A stretch of 39,103 nucleotides of DNA. Origin: Ruminiclostridium sp. (GTDB lineage: Bacteria; Bacillota; Clostridia; Oscillospirales; Ruminococcaceae). Positions 23,423 through 30,645 of this stretch are shown piece after piece; the first letter of the stretch is position 1, and the number at the start of each line of letters is the position of its first letter. The notes below the pieces were generated by a model that was given only the letters and a program-made list of their open reading frames with translations, was not told the origin of the DNA and ran no database searches. The DNA is taken from the NCBI GenBank assembly GCA_017395555.1, contig JAFPUE010000047.1, positions 1-39,103 on the forward strand, in the 5' to 3' direction. The translations under genes were made by a program, and so were the position numbers.

Positions 23423-24483
23423 ACTTTACGCTGCATCTTACGGAAAGCTGCAATCTCGCCTGTGCGTATTGTCCCAATCCGAAAAGTACAAAGCGTATGT
23501 CGGACGAGGTGCTGTATGCCGCGTGTGAGCTTGCATTCTCACGCGGGAAAAGTGCTGGCTTCTGCTTTTTCGGCGGCGAACCGCTGCTTGAAAAGGAGCT
23601 TATCTATAAGGCGATAGACCGCTGCATCGAGCTTTCCGCAAAAACCGGAATGAAAGCAAACTACAAAATGACGACAAACGGAACGCTGCTTGACGATAAG
23701 TTTCTTGAACGCGCACGTTCGGTTGGAATGATGATAGGGCTGTCATTCGACGGACTTATGCAGGACAAGTCCCGCTGCTTCAAGGACGGGAGCGGGTCAC
23801 TTGCGACAGTCGAGAAAAATGCGAAACTGCTGCTTTCGTATATCCCGAACGCCTATGCTATGATGACGATAGCGCCGTTCGCCGTGGGCAGTTACTTCGA
23901 TTCCGTCAGATATCTGTACTCGCTCGGTTTTCGCCGTATCATAGCCACTATCGCTTACGGCAGCAAGGTGAAATGGACAGACGATGATATGGAGCGTCTG
24001 CGCGGTGAGCTTGAAAAGATCGCCGAGTTTTATACCGACATTTTCGCGAACGGTGTTCATTTCTATTTCAGCCCGTTCGACGCGAAGATACGCGACTGCA
24101 TAAAGGACAAGAATACAGCCGATCACTGTCACCTCGGTTTCCGTCAGATGCCGATTGACACGGACGGTAAGATATACCCGTGTACGCAGTTTGTAGGCGA
24201 TAAGGATTGGTATATAGGCAATGTCTTCGACGGGATAGATGTAAGCCGTCAGATCGAGATATCCAAGCGGCAGTCCACACCCGCAGAATGTAAGGAATGT
24301 GACCTTAACGGGCGCTGCACCAACTCCTGCGGCTGTACGAACCGGCTGGAGACAGGAGATGAGAACAAGGTCTCGCCGCTTACCTGCACTTATGAGCGTA
24401 TGATAATTGAAATAGCCGATCGTATAGCGGGCGAGCTTTATGAAAATCACTGCGATAAATTCAAAGCTCAGTTTGCGAGATAA
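23419..24483 (+). CDS. Radical SAM/SPASM domain enzyme
   Basis: 354 residues. The radical SAM cluster motif CNLACAYC (Cys11, 15, 18) sits at the very N-terminus, followed by FFGGEPLL, TTNGTLL and LSFDG, as in sulfatase-maturase and peptide-modifying enzymes. The SPASM domain has a complete set of auxiliary-cluster cysteines: C237 then G250-x4-C255, and C291-x2-C294-x5-C300-x3-C304, with C323 closing. SPASM enzymes modify peptides or proteins (thioether crosslinks, formylglycine, epimers). No sulfatase gene is present to suggest anSME activity. The gene overlaps the lipoprotein gene by four bases, which points to that protein as substrate or partner. It is followed by a two-way terminator. No RRE domain precedes the radical SAM core. 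Confidence 0.9.
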   Translation: MNFTLHLTESCNLACAYCPNPKSTKRMSDEVLYAACELAFSRGKSAGFCFFGGEPLLEKELIYKAIDRCIELSAKTGMKANYKMTTNGTLLDDKFLERARSVGMMIGLSFDGLMQDKSRCFKDGSGSLATVEKNAKLLLSYIPNAYAMMTIAPFAVGSYFDSVRYLYSLGFRRIIATIAYGSKVKWTDDDMERLRGELEKIAEFYTDIFANGVHFYFSPFDAKIRDCIKDKNTADHCHLGFRQMPIDTDGKIYPCTQFVGDKDWYIGNVFDGIDVSRQIEISKRQSTPAECKECDLNGRCTNSCGCTNRLETGDENKVSPLTCTYERMIIEIADRIAGELYENHCDKFKAQFAR

Positions 24484-24487
24484 AAAT

Positions 24488-24526
24488 AACCCTGACAACG
24501 GAATTAACGCTGTCAGGGTTTGTCTT
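24488..24526. terminator. Bidirectional terminator between radical SAM and CE2 genes
   Basis: A 10-bp stem (24488-24497 with 24511-24520) with T-rich sequence after it on both strands, between convergent genes. Confidence 0.8.
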
Positions 24527-25563
24527 TACTTTGTCAGTGTTCTTATGTAATTGGCAAGTTCTGTCGCCATTTCTTCCTGCTCGGTAATGCGCGGGTGACC
24601 GTATGTTGCTTTTCCGGCGCGTCTGAAACGGTATCTTGTAACGTCCGGGTCTGCAAGCTCGGCACATATCTCGTCAAGGATATATTCCCACTTGATTTCG
24701 TGTCTCAGCACGGTTGTGATGATAATGAATTTTGCCTTTTTGTACTTTCCTTTGAGATCGAGCAGTATCTCCTTGTACTTTGCTTTCCACATTTCCGTGT
24801 ACTGCTTGTCGAAAACGGCTTCGGGCTTCGGGAACGTGTCATTCTGCCCGATCGCGAAGACCACAATATCCGGAGTGTATTTTGAGAAATCCCAATCCGA
24901 GACACCGCCCGGGGCATACGGCACATAGCTGAGCTTGTCGTAGGTGGATTCAAGCCCGGTGAGCGTTTCGATATCCGGACCGTAGAAATAGCCCGTGTGA
25001 TCGAGCAGGGCAAGCCCGCCCTGTGAATTGTTGTTGAACTCCGCGTTCAGCTTTCTCGCCGCTGAGAACGTGTAGCTGAAATAGCTGTTGTCGTACTGGC
25101 TCTCGTGATTTTCGGGGTCCGCCATTCCCTCGTAATACACAGCCTCGCATACCTCACCGGCGGAAACGCTGTCGCCGAAATATTCGAGCTTCAGATCGTA
25201 TATATGCTCGTCCGGTATAAGCTCGTCCGCCTCGGCAGAGAGAAATCTGAAATAATGCGCGGCCGCCTGACGCTTGAAGATCATGCAGGTGTGTATCGTG
25301 TTATCGAGGTTTTCCGCGAGCGTCAGCTTCTGCACGCCGGTATCCTTCGATATCTCTATCTTCTGCTGTACACCGTCGATAAGTGCGCCTATCCACATTC
25401 TATCGTTCATGGGAATGTTTTCGATCCTTATTTTAATGGAAGTTCCCCTGAACAAAAAGCGTATATTGCTTCCCGCATAGATAAGCATGGGAGCGTCGGG
25501 CTTTGAAAAGTCTATTCTTCCCATATAGGAAAAAGAGCTGTTGTCAGCGGTAAATATCGGCAT
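24526..25563 (-). CDS. CE2-type SGNH esterase
   Basis: 345 residues from ATG 25563 (GGAGG six bases upstream). No signal peptide is seen, so the enzyme is probably intracellular. The N-terminal 120 residues are a beta jelly-roll (FSYMGRIDFS, GSNIRFLFRGTSIKI, WIGALIDGVQQKI), and the rest an SGNH hydrolase: GDSVSAGE (Ser132), the Gly/Asn oxyanion regions SQGGLAL and GQND (239-242), and the terminal catalytic His323 in YGHPR. Jelly-roll plus SGNH is the plan of carbohydrate esterase family 2, which deacetylates xylan or gluco-oligosaccharides. A canonical Asp before the His (DxxH) is not evident, as in CE2 where a dyad operates. It diverges from the second GH5 gene with back-to-back promoters, which fits a shared role in hemicellulose use. 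Confidence 0.85.
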   Translation of the reverse strand: MPIFTADNSSFSYMGRIDFSKPDAPMLIYAGSNIRFLFRGTSIKIRIENIPMNDRMWIGALIDGVQQKIEISKDTGVQKLTLAENLDNTIHTCMIFKRQAAAHYFRFLSAEADELIPDEHIYDLKLEYFGDSVSAGEVCEAVYYEGMADPENHESQYDNSYFSYTFSAARKLNAEFNNNSQGGLALLDHTGYFYGPDIETLTGLESTYDKLSYVPYAPGGVSDWDFSKYTPDIVVFAIGQNDTFPKPEAVFDKQYTEMWKAKYKEILLDLKGKYKKAKFIIITTVLRHEIKWEYILDEICAELADPDVTRYRFRRAGKATYGHPRITEQEEMATELANYIRTLTK

Positions 25564-25646
25564 ACTGAACCTCCGTTTGTTGTCAAATGAATTATTTTTC
25601 TGTGATTTACGGCAATTTGATGGTAAGTCGCTGTCACATTTATAGT

Positions 25647-25675
25647 ATTTTAACATATTTGGTATATTTTTGCAA
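25647..25675 (-). promoter_or_regulatory. Promoter of the CE2 esterase
   Basis: Minus strand: TTGCAA (25670-25675), 17 bases, TAAAAT (25647-25652) with TGT before the -10 box. Its -35 is eight bases from the -35 of the divergent GH5 promoter. Confidence 0.65.
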
Positions 25676-25682
25676 TATTTTA

Positions 25683-25711
25683 TTGAAAATTTAATTGAAA
25701 TATGTTATACT
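25683..25711 (+). promoter_or_regulatory. Promoter of the second GH5 gene
   Basis: TTGAAA (25683-25688), 17 bases, TATACT (25706-25711) with an extended TGT. The direct repeat seen at the GH43 promoter is absent here. Confidence 0.75.
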
Positions 25712-25740
25712 GAAAAACAACGAGAAAAAGGAGGATGAAA

Positions 25741-26919
25741 ATGAGACCTTCAAAAGCATTGGCTTCAATACTGCTTTCCGTAACATTGCTGATGTGCGGC
25801 TGCGGCGGCAATAAAGCTGCTCCCTCTGTTACAACTGCGGCAGCCACGGAAGCGGTTACCGAAAATAGATCAATTCCCGCCGATACAAAAGAAATGCGCG
25901 ATATATCCGTGCAGGAGCTTGTCGGAGAAATGAAGACGGGCTGGAACCTCGGCAATACGTTTGACTCTCTCGGCGGAGAGACCGCGTGGGGAAATCCGTA
26001 CACCACAAAGGCTATGATAGACTGTGTTGCGGAAGCGGGATTCGATGTTATCCGTATTCCGACGACGTGGGGAGAGAAAATGGACGAGTCCGACAAGATA
26101 CCGGACGAATGGATAAACCGCGTTCAGGAGGTAGTCGATTACGCCATAGACAACGGAATGTACGTTATCCTAAACAGCCACCATGAGACCTCGTGGATAA
26201 AGCCCGCAACAGATCAGCTCGACAGCTTTATGCCGAAATTCGAGGCAATGTGGAAGCAGATAGCCGAGCATTTCGCGGATTACGGAGATCACCTTCTGTT
26301 TGAGGGACTGAACGAACCGCGTATTGAGGGCGGTAAAGCCGAATGGTCAGGCGGTACAAAGGACGGCCGTGCGGCGCTTAATGAGCTTAATAAGAAATTC
26401 GTTGAGACCGTTCGTGCGACAGGCGGGAAAAATGAGAAGCGCGCGCTTCTGATAACCACTTTTGCTGCAGCCGTAGCGGAGGTAACGTTCAAAGACCTTG
26501 AAATACCGGACGACGATCATGTTCTTGTTTCGCTTCACGCGTACACGCCGTACAACTACACATACCATTCCAATTCCGAGTGGGAGGTGTACGAGTTTGA
26601 CGAGCAGGTCGGAAACAACATAGACGGCGTTTTTGAACTGATAGACGAGTATTTCACCTCGAAGGACATTCCCGTTATAATCACGGAATACGGCTCGGTG
26701 AGCAAGGCCTTCCCGGGTACCGATGATCGCAACGACGCGGAAAACGTTAAGTGGGTGAATTACTACATTGACCGCGCCGAGAAGTCCGGCATTCCCTGCG
26801 TATGGTGGGACAACGGTTTGTACTACGGAAGCGGAGAAAGGTTCGGTATCTTTGACCGCAAAAGCCTGAAATGGTATGTACCCGATCTTGTTGATGAAAT
26901 AATGGCTGTGAGCAAATAA
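25741..26919 (+). CDS. GH5-family cellulase lipoprotein
   Basis: 392 residues from ATG 25741, since GGAGG (25730-25734) is six bases upstream; the ATG at 25735 directly abuts it. The lipobox-like LMCGC puts the lipidated Cys at 21. A short Ala/Thr linker precedes the TIM barrel: TGWNLGNTFDSLGGETAWGNP, FDVIRIPTTWG, NSHHETSW, FEGLNEPR (acid/base Glu192), SLHAYTPY, and IITEYGSV (nucleophile Glu316), with CVWWDNG near the end. The pattern HHE..W plus NEPR is typical of endo-beta-1,4-glucanases of subfamily GH5_4 type. No carbohydrate-binding module is attached; surface anchoring would be through the lipid. A monocistronic unit with its own promoter and terminator. Confidence 0.93.
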   Translation: MRPSKALASILLSVTLLMCGCGGNKAAPSVTTAAATEAVTENRSIPADTKEMRDISVQELVGEMKTGWNLGNTFDSLGGETAWGNPYTTKAMIDCVAEAGFDVIRIPTTWGEKMDESDKIPDEWINRVQEVVDYAIDNGMYVILNSHHETSWIKPATDQLDSFMPKFEAMWKQIAEHFADYGDHLLFEGLNEPRIEGGKAEWSGGTKDGRAALNELNKKFVETVRATGGKNEKRALLITTFAAAVAEVTFKDLEIPDDDHVLVSLHAYTPYNYTYHSNSEWEVYEFDEQVGNNIDGVFELIDEYFTSKDIPVIITEYGSVSKAFPGTDDRNDAENVKWVNYYIDRAEKSGIPCVWWDNGLYYGSGERFGIFDRKSLKWYVPDLVDEIMAVSK

Positions 26920-26924
26920 GAATG

Positions 26925-26957
26925 ACCCCTCGGGAAATTATCCCGGGGGGTTATATT
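26925..26957 (+). terminator. Terminator after the second GH5 gene
   Basis: An 11-bp GC-rich stem (26925-26935 with 26941-26951, one G-T pair), five-base loop and a TTATATTT tail. Confidence 0.8.
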
Positions 26958-27211
26958 TCATTATGACGTTCGAAGTGCAAAATCCTGCATCGAAGGTGTA
27001 AACGGGCAATGGCAACGGGCTGTGAAACGAACCGGAAAAATATGCTGCCGCAGATTTTTTCGGGACGGCTCTTTCAAAAAAAGACTCGGTTGCATAGCTC
27101 GTTTCCAGCCGGATGCAACCCTGTTGCACCGCTGCTTGGCTTAACCAAGCCATTTATCCTTATATGGGAACGAAAAATATAAAGAAAAAGTTTGTAAGGT
27201 AAAAACACAAT
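26958..27211. repeat. Structured non-coding block, probable interspersed element
   Basis: About 250 bases without a credible gene between the GH5 and cobS genes. It carries an 8-bp inverted repeat GGTTGCAT...ATGCAACC (27088-27095 with 27113-27120) with an inner GCT/AGC pairing, GTTGCACC (27123-27130), and a second hairpin GCTTGG-CTTAA-CCAAGC (27134-27150). GTTGCACC recurs at 27247-27254. The minus strand has an open frame of 71 codons here which, from memory, resembles spurious proteins annotated from a common repeat in related gut bacteria. Family and copy number cannot be tested here. Confidence 0.45.
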
Positions 27212-27231
27212 AAAAAAAGGTTTTGTACCCT
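27212..27231 (-). terminator. Weak terminator after cobS
   Basis: On the minus strand a 5-bp stem AGGGT-ACAAA-ACCTT (27231-27217) runs into seven T, 57 bases after the cobS stop. Short stem, so uncertain. Confidence 0.35.
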
Positions 27232-27287
27232 CCGTTGCCGGTTTTCGTTGCACCTGACTTTTTTGCAATGATTATGCGCCGCATTAT

Positions 27288-28061
27288 TCAGAACAGCTGT
27301 TCTATGATATCCGTCAGAACAGCCGCAGCGGGTGCGGCAAGCTCGCATATCTGCAAAAACCAGCCCTCGGTATCGCCCGTTATACCGCCGAAGCTGCGGT
27401 ACGCCGATATTCGGTAATACAGCAGGCAGAGAAAGAACACGAGCAGCACCGCGGCTCCCGTCCATATATCAGCCGCGAGCATGAACATATACGACGAAGC
27501 GCAGACAGCGATAAGCACGGCTGTCGTTATTGCCTTGTGAGCCGGCTCGGAAAAGCTCTGCAGCGTTCCCTCATTTTTGGCGCACTTCATTGTAACTGCC
27601 GCAAGACCGCTGAACGCGCGTGACATGACAAAGCAGAGCGCGATAACAACGGCGGTGTTTAATGTGCGTACAGCAGAGAACACGGCAGCTTGCAATAGAA
27701 AATACAAGATCGAGTATATCACCGCAAACGAGCCGATATGCGGATCGGACATTACAGCGAGCTTTTTCGCCCGGTCACCGAGACAGGCTCTCGCGTCCGT
27801 TACATCGCAGAAGCCGTCCGCGTGTATCCCGCCTGTCACCAACAGGGGCAGCGCCACGCTCACAGCGCCTTTCAGAAACTCGTTGATACCGAGAGCGGCG
27901 CAGATATAGAACCACAGAAGATACAGCCAGCATATCACCGCTCCGATAAGCGGGAAAAAGCACAGCGAATACCGGTGGTTTTCTTCCTTCCATTCTATCT
28001 TCGGCATCGGTATGCGCGAATACATCGCAAAAGCCGAGATCATGGACTTGAATACAATCAT
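27288..28061 (-). CDS. cobS: Adenosylcobinamide-GDP ribazoletransferase
   Basis: 257 residues with six or seven membrane helices. CobS joins adenosylcobinamide-GDP with alpha-ribazole to make adenosylcobalamin (or its phosphate), the last assembly step, at the membrane. Diagnostic motifs are GGIHADGFCDVTDA (about residues 77-90), where the acidic residues bind metal and substrate, MSDPHIGSFAV, and FGGITGDTEG near the C-terminus. Length matches the family (about 250). AAAGG six bases upstream of the ATG. It diverges from cobO. Other cob genes are not in the window, so this pair may serve salvage of cobinamide or lie apart from the main cluster. Confidence 0.93.
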   Translation of the reverse strand: MIVFKSMISAFAMYSRIPMPKIEWKEENHRYSLCFFPLIGAVICWLYLLWFYICAALGINEFLKGAVSVALPLLVTGGIHADGFCDVTDARACLGDRAKKLAVMSDPHIGSFAVIYSILYFLLQAAVFSAVRTLNTAVVIALCFVMSRAFSGLAAVTMKCAKNEGTLQSFSEPAHKAITTAVLIAVCASSYMFMLAADIWTGAAVLLVFFLCLLYYRISAYRSFGGITGDTEGWFLQICELAAPAAAVLTDIIEQLF

Positions 28062-28094
28062 AATATGCCTTTCATTCGGGTTTTTATTAAATAA

Positions 28095-28123
28095 AGTATA
28101 GCACGCGGCGGCGTATGTGTCAA
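28095..28123 (-). promoter_or_regulatory. Promoter of cobS
   Basis: Minus strand: TTGACA (28118-28123), 17 bases, TATACT (28095-28100). The predicted leader is about 27 bases, too short for a cobalamin riboswitch. Confidence 0.85.
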
Positions 28124-28139
28124 GTTTTATTGTTGTTTT

Positions 28140-28157
28140 GCGGAATTAAACTTCCGC
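28140..28157. promoter_or_regulatory. Palindrome between divergent cob promoters
   Basis: GCGGAA-TTAAAC-TTCCGC, perfect 6-bp arms, ends two bases before the cobO -35 box and 17 bases from the cobS -35 box. A dimer bound here could act on both promoters. No regulator is encoded nearby. Confidence 0.45.
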
Positions 28158-28159
28158 TA

Positions 28160-28188
28160 TTGACAACAAAAGCGGTGTGTGTTATAAT
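28160..28188 (+). promoter_or_regulatory. Consensus promoter of cobO
   Basis: TTGACA (28160-28165), 17 bases, TATAAT (28183-28188) with extended TGT: fully consensus, with a leader of about 30 bases. Confidence 0.9.
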
Positions 28189-28223
28189 TCGACTGTACCG
28201 ACAGGAAAAGAGGGAGATAGTAA

Positions 28224-28727
28224 ATGCTTCAGATATATTGCGGTGAGGGAAAAGGCAAGACAACGGCATCTCTCGGACTTGCGCTCAGAATGGCGGGTGC
28301 CGGAATGAAAGTAGCATTCGTGCAGTTCATGAAAGGCGGAGATACCGCCGAGCTTGCTTCGCTTTCGCTCATAGATAACATAGACGTTATGCGCTGCGAC
28401 AGAAATTACGGGTTTTACAGCACGCTCTCCGACAGCGACAAGGCGAAGCTTTCCGCCTGCCACAATGATCTGCTGGACAGGGCTTTCGGCGGGACGCATG
28501 ACGCGGTCATACTCGACGAGCTGAATTTTGCTTACGGCCACGGTCTTATGGACTGCGAAAAGGCCAAGAGTTTAATACTCGGACGCAAAAACGATATTGA
28601 GATAGTGATAACGGGACGTTCTCCGGCAGATGTATTTGTCGATGCGGCGGACTACATAAGCGAGATAAAGTGCATTCGTCACCCGTACAAAAACGGAGTT
28701 ACCGCACGAAAAGGTATCGAATATTAA
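28224..28727 (+). CDS. cobO: Cob(I)yrinic acid a,c-diamide adenosyltransferase (CobA/CobO type)
   Basis: 167 residues. The enzyme transfers the adenosyl group of ATP to cobalt of corrinoids, making the adenosyl form. The P-loop GEGKGKTTASLGLALR (residues 7-22) is the CobA/CobO signature, where the loop binds ATP in the reverse direction. Also present are FVQFMKGG, the Walker B-like VILDELNFAYGHGL, and VVITGR-type IVITGRSP. Slightly shorter than CobA of Salmonella (about 196) because the N-terminal arm is missing, as in many clostridial copies. GAGGGAG precedes the ATG. It is divergent from cobS; together they serve the late steps of adenosylcobalamin formation. Confidence 0.9.
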   Translation: MLQIYCGEGKGKTTASLGLALRMAGAGMKVAFVQFMKGGDTAELASLSLIDNIDVMRCDRNYGFYSTLSDSDKAKLSACHNDLLDRAFGGTHDAVILDELNFAYGHGLMDCEKAKSLILGRKNDIEIVITGRSPADVFVDAADYISEIKCIRHPYKNGVTARKGIEY

Positions 28728-28763
28728 ACTGAATTTTTTATGCTTTAAACTTGCAGAAAACTA

Positions 28764-28792
28764 TTGACGGGCGCGCGGATTTGTGATATAAT
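28764..28792 (+). promoter_or_regulatory. Promoter of thrH
   Basis: TTGACG (28764-28769), 17 bases with a GC-rich first half, TATAAT (28787-28792) with extended TGA. Leader about 40 bases. Confidence 0.85.
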
Positions 28793-28839
28793 ATCAACGT
28801 CAAAAAAATAACAAATAAAAGAAAGCAGGGGACAAAACT

Positions 28840-29439
28840 ATGAATATTGTGTGCTTGGATATGGAAGGCGTACTTGTGCCGGAAATATGGATCGCGTTTT
28901 CGGAGGCTTCCGGGATCCCGGAGCTGCGCAGAACGACGCGTGACGAGCCCGATTATAACAAGCTGATGAATTTCAGACTCGGCATCCTCAAGGAGCATAA
29001 GCTCGGACTGAAGGAGATACAGGCGACTATCGCGAAGATAGACCCGCTGCCCGGTGCGAAGGAGTTCCTTGACGAGCTGCGTTCCATAACACAGGTGCTG
29101 ATACTCAGCGATACATTTGAGCAGTTCGCAATGCCGCTCATGAAAAAGCTCGATTACCCGACTATCTTCTGCAATACGCTCGAAGTTGCTCCCGACGGCG
29201 AGATCACAGGATTCAAAATGCGCTGCGAAAAGTCAAAGCTCACTACCGTAAAGGCTCTCCAGTCCATAGGCTATGAGACGATAGCGAGCGGTGACAGCTT
29301 CAACGATCTCGCAATGATACAGGCAAGCAAGGCGGGATTTCTCTTCAAGAGCACCGAAAAGATCAAGGCTGACTATCCCGATATCCCCGCGTTCGAGGAG
29401 TTCGACGATCTGCTCAAAGCGATCAAGGAAGCTCTTTAA
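28840..29439 (+). CDS. thrH: Phosphoserine phosphatase/homoserine phosphotransferase ThrH
   Basis: 199 residues, HAD-superfamily phosphatase. ThrH removes phosphate from phosphoserine and can transfer it to homoserine, linking serine and threonine synthesis. The first HAD motif is CLDMEGVLVPE, with Asp nucleophile and the Glu replacing the second Asp as in ThrH and unlike classical SerB (DxDxT). Motif II is LILSDTFEQF, motif III uses Lys in MRCEKSKLTTVKAL, and motif IV is ASGDSFNDLAM. The opening and PLPGAKEFLDELR closely follow ThrH proteins. Own promoter and terminator, hence monocistronic. Confidence 0.93.
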   Translation: MNIVCLDMEGVLVPEIWIAFSEASGIPELRRTTRDEPDYNKLMNFRLGILKEHKLGLKEIQATIAKIDPLPGAKEFLDELRSITQVLILSDTFEQFAMPLMKKLDYPTIFCNTLEVAPDGEITGFKMRCEKSKLTTVKALQSIGYETIASGDSFNDLAMIQASKAGFLFKSTEKIKADYPDIPAFEEFDDLLKAIKEAL

Positions 29440-29448
29440 TACATCAAA

Positions 29449-29475
29449 AAGGCGGACTGTTGTGCAGCCCGCCTT
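29449..29475. terminator. Bidirectional terminator between thrH and the minus-strand trio
   Basis: The stem GGCGG-x-CTG / CAG-x-CCGCC (29451-29473) has one mismatch and a five-base loop. The minus strand reads into TTTTT, so it is best placed to end the minus-strand operon; on the plus strand the tail is weaker. Confidence 0.75.
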
Positions 29476-29478
29476 CGC

Positions 29479-29679
29479 TTATTTGTTATACTCTATGCCG
29501 TAGCTCTCGTAAAATGCTCTGATATCGCGCTCCGAGCGCACAAGCTCGGAATAGTGCAGCTTTCTGTCGTGCTTGTCGTAGAAGCCTATCGTCTTTTCCC
29601 CCGTGCAGGTGCTCGATTCGAGCTTTATATCCTGCGCCGTGTAGCCCTCCGGTATCGGCATTACCTTACTGCTTTTCAT
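29479..29679 (-). CDS. Small conserved-looking protein of unknown function
   Basis: 66 residues, acidic/basic mix, no signal or membrane segment. It starts MKSSKVMPIPEGYTAQDIKL and continues ESSTCTGEKTIGFYDKHD, then LVRSERDIRAFYESYGIEY. GGAGG lies nine bases upstream of the ATG, and the start overlaps the stop of the preceding C39-like gene by 14 bases, so translation is coupled. A single cysteine sits in STCTGEKT. Last gene of a three-gene operon with a YgjP-like metallopeptidase and the C39-like protein. I cannot assign a family; the reading frame is supported by coupling, ribosome binding site and the terminator just after it. Confidence 0.7.
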   Translation of the reverse strand: MKSSKVMPIPEGYTAQDIKLESSTCTGEKTIGFYDKHDRKLHYSELVRSERDIRAFYESYGIEYNK

Positions 29680-30034
29680 TCTCCGTTACCTCCCAATAGT
29701 ATTTTCTCGCGCAGACGGGAAAATCGTCCATAACGCCGTGCTCCGGGTCATAAAATGTTCCGTAAGCGTACAGTGACCAGTGCCAGCAGCGCGGAGTTTC
29801 AAGGCTGAGCATTGCCAGCGGAGGAAGATCTTCTTTTGTGTGTGCTTCATTTCTGGCTGCCGACACAGAAAATCCGTTGTCCGAAAGAAAAGATTTCATT
29901 TCCGCCAGCTTTGTCTCCCGGTCATTGCCGAGCATATCCGCGACTGCTATGACGTCTGTTCCGGTTATCATCGCGAGAACAGCCTGTCCGCACTGGAGGC
30001 TGTCCGGCTCGTGAACGTATTGTATCTCCCGCAC
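29666..30034 (-). CDS. C39-like cysteine peptidase-fold protein
   Basis: 122 residues with the bare core of a papain-like/C39 fold. The catalytic-type Cys15 lies in DSLQCGQAVLAMITG, His85 in RCWHWSLY, and the third residue Asp96 in FYDPEHG. This is the Cys-His-Asp order of C39 peptidases, which cut double-glycine leader peptides when fused to ABC exporters, but here the protein is free and cytoplasmic without membrane segments. It begins four bases after the YgjP-like gene and overlaps the small protein gene. Possibly a housekeeping peptidase-like or inactive domain protein; small free-standing C39-like proteins are common in gut Firmicutes (from memory). No substrate is evident. Confidence 0.7.
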   Translation of the reverse strand: MREIQYVHEPDSLQCGQAVLAMITGTDVIAVADMLGNDRETKLAEMKSFLSDNGFSVSAARNEAHTKEDLPPLAMLSLETPRCWHWSLYAYGTFYDPEHGVMDDFPVCARKYYWEVTENEKQ

Positions 30035-30038
30035 TGTA

Positions 30039-30617
30039 TCACTCTCCCGTCATTCGTCTTATCAGCAGCCGCCCGTTTTCTTTCAGCCATTTATCACACC
30101 GGTCATATTCCGGAAATACCTTATAAACAGCGTCATAGAAGGCTTTAGAGTGGTTCGGATGCAGCCTGTGGCAAAGCTCATGCACGACTACGCTGTCAAG
30201 CACCTCCGGTGGTGTCATAACGAGCAGACAGTTGAAATTCAGGTTTCCGCCCGAAGTGCAGCTCCCCCAGCGGGTTTTCTGATTGCGTATGGTTATGCGG
30301 TTGTAGCTTATCCCCATAAGCTCCGCGAAATACTCGACTCTGCGCGGTATTATCTCCATTGCGGTATCTGCCATTTTTTGTATTTCCGCGGCTGTGAACG
30401 GGCGCGTCTCCGACAGCTTCTCGTTTTCCGCGATACGCCTGCGGACGTGTTTCTCGATGACGGCGCTCTTTTCCGCGAGAAAAGCTTCGATATCCCGCAT
30501 CGGCATTTTCAGCGGCGCACGGACGATAACTCTCCCGTCCGGCTCTATCTCGGCGGAAAGGGTCTTTCGTCTGCTTCTGACTATTTCTATCTCGGTGGAA
30601 ATGCCGTCTGTTTTCAT
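30039..30617 (-). CDS. YgjP-like (DUF45) M48-type metallopeptidase
   Basis: 192 residues. The zincin motif HELCH (146-150) with third ligand His156 in HPNHSKAFY gives HExxH-x5-H, the YgjP/WSS1-like layout. The preceding RITIRNQKTRWGSCTSGGNLNFN is the family-typical block (RWGSC). Length is near the usual 230, a little short at the N-terminus. AAAGGA supports ATG 30617. In bacteria the family is annotated as SprT/UTP-pyrophosphatase-like metal-dependent hydrolases with no firm substrate. It heads an operon with the C39-like and small proteins, and its ATG is only 28 bases from the divergent acylphosphatase ATG, so promoters must lie within the coding regions. Confidence 0.88.
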   Translation of the reverse strand: MKTDGISTEIEIVRSRRKTLSAEIEPDGRVIVRAPLKMPMRDIEAFLAEKSAVIEKHVRRRIAENEKLSETRPFTAAEIQKMADTAMEIIPRRVEYFAELMGISYNRITIRNQKTRWGSCTSGGNLNFNCLLVMTPPEVLDSVVVHELCHRLHPNHSKAFYDAVYKVFPEYDRCDKWLKENGRLLIRRMTGE

Positions 30618-30645
30618 CTGAAATTTCCTTTACTTGGGTGACATT

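Noticed and set aside
23419-24483. Anaerobic sulfatase-maturating enzyme
   Set aside because: Radical SAM and SPASM motifs fit, but no sulfatase gene is present and the enzyme is coupled to a lipoprotein gene lacking a sulfatase motif.
26938-27153. Minus-strand open frame of 71 codons after the GH5 gene
   Set aside because: Overlaps terminators and hairpins, no ribosome binding site; more likely a by-product of a repeat element.
28062-28223. Cobalamin riboswitch upstream of cobS or cobO
   Set aside because: No B12-box sequence seen and the predicted leaders are only about 30 bases.
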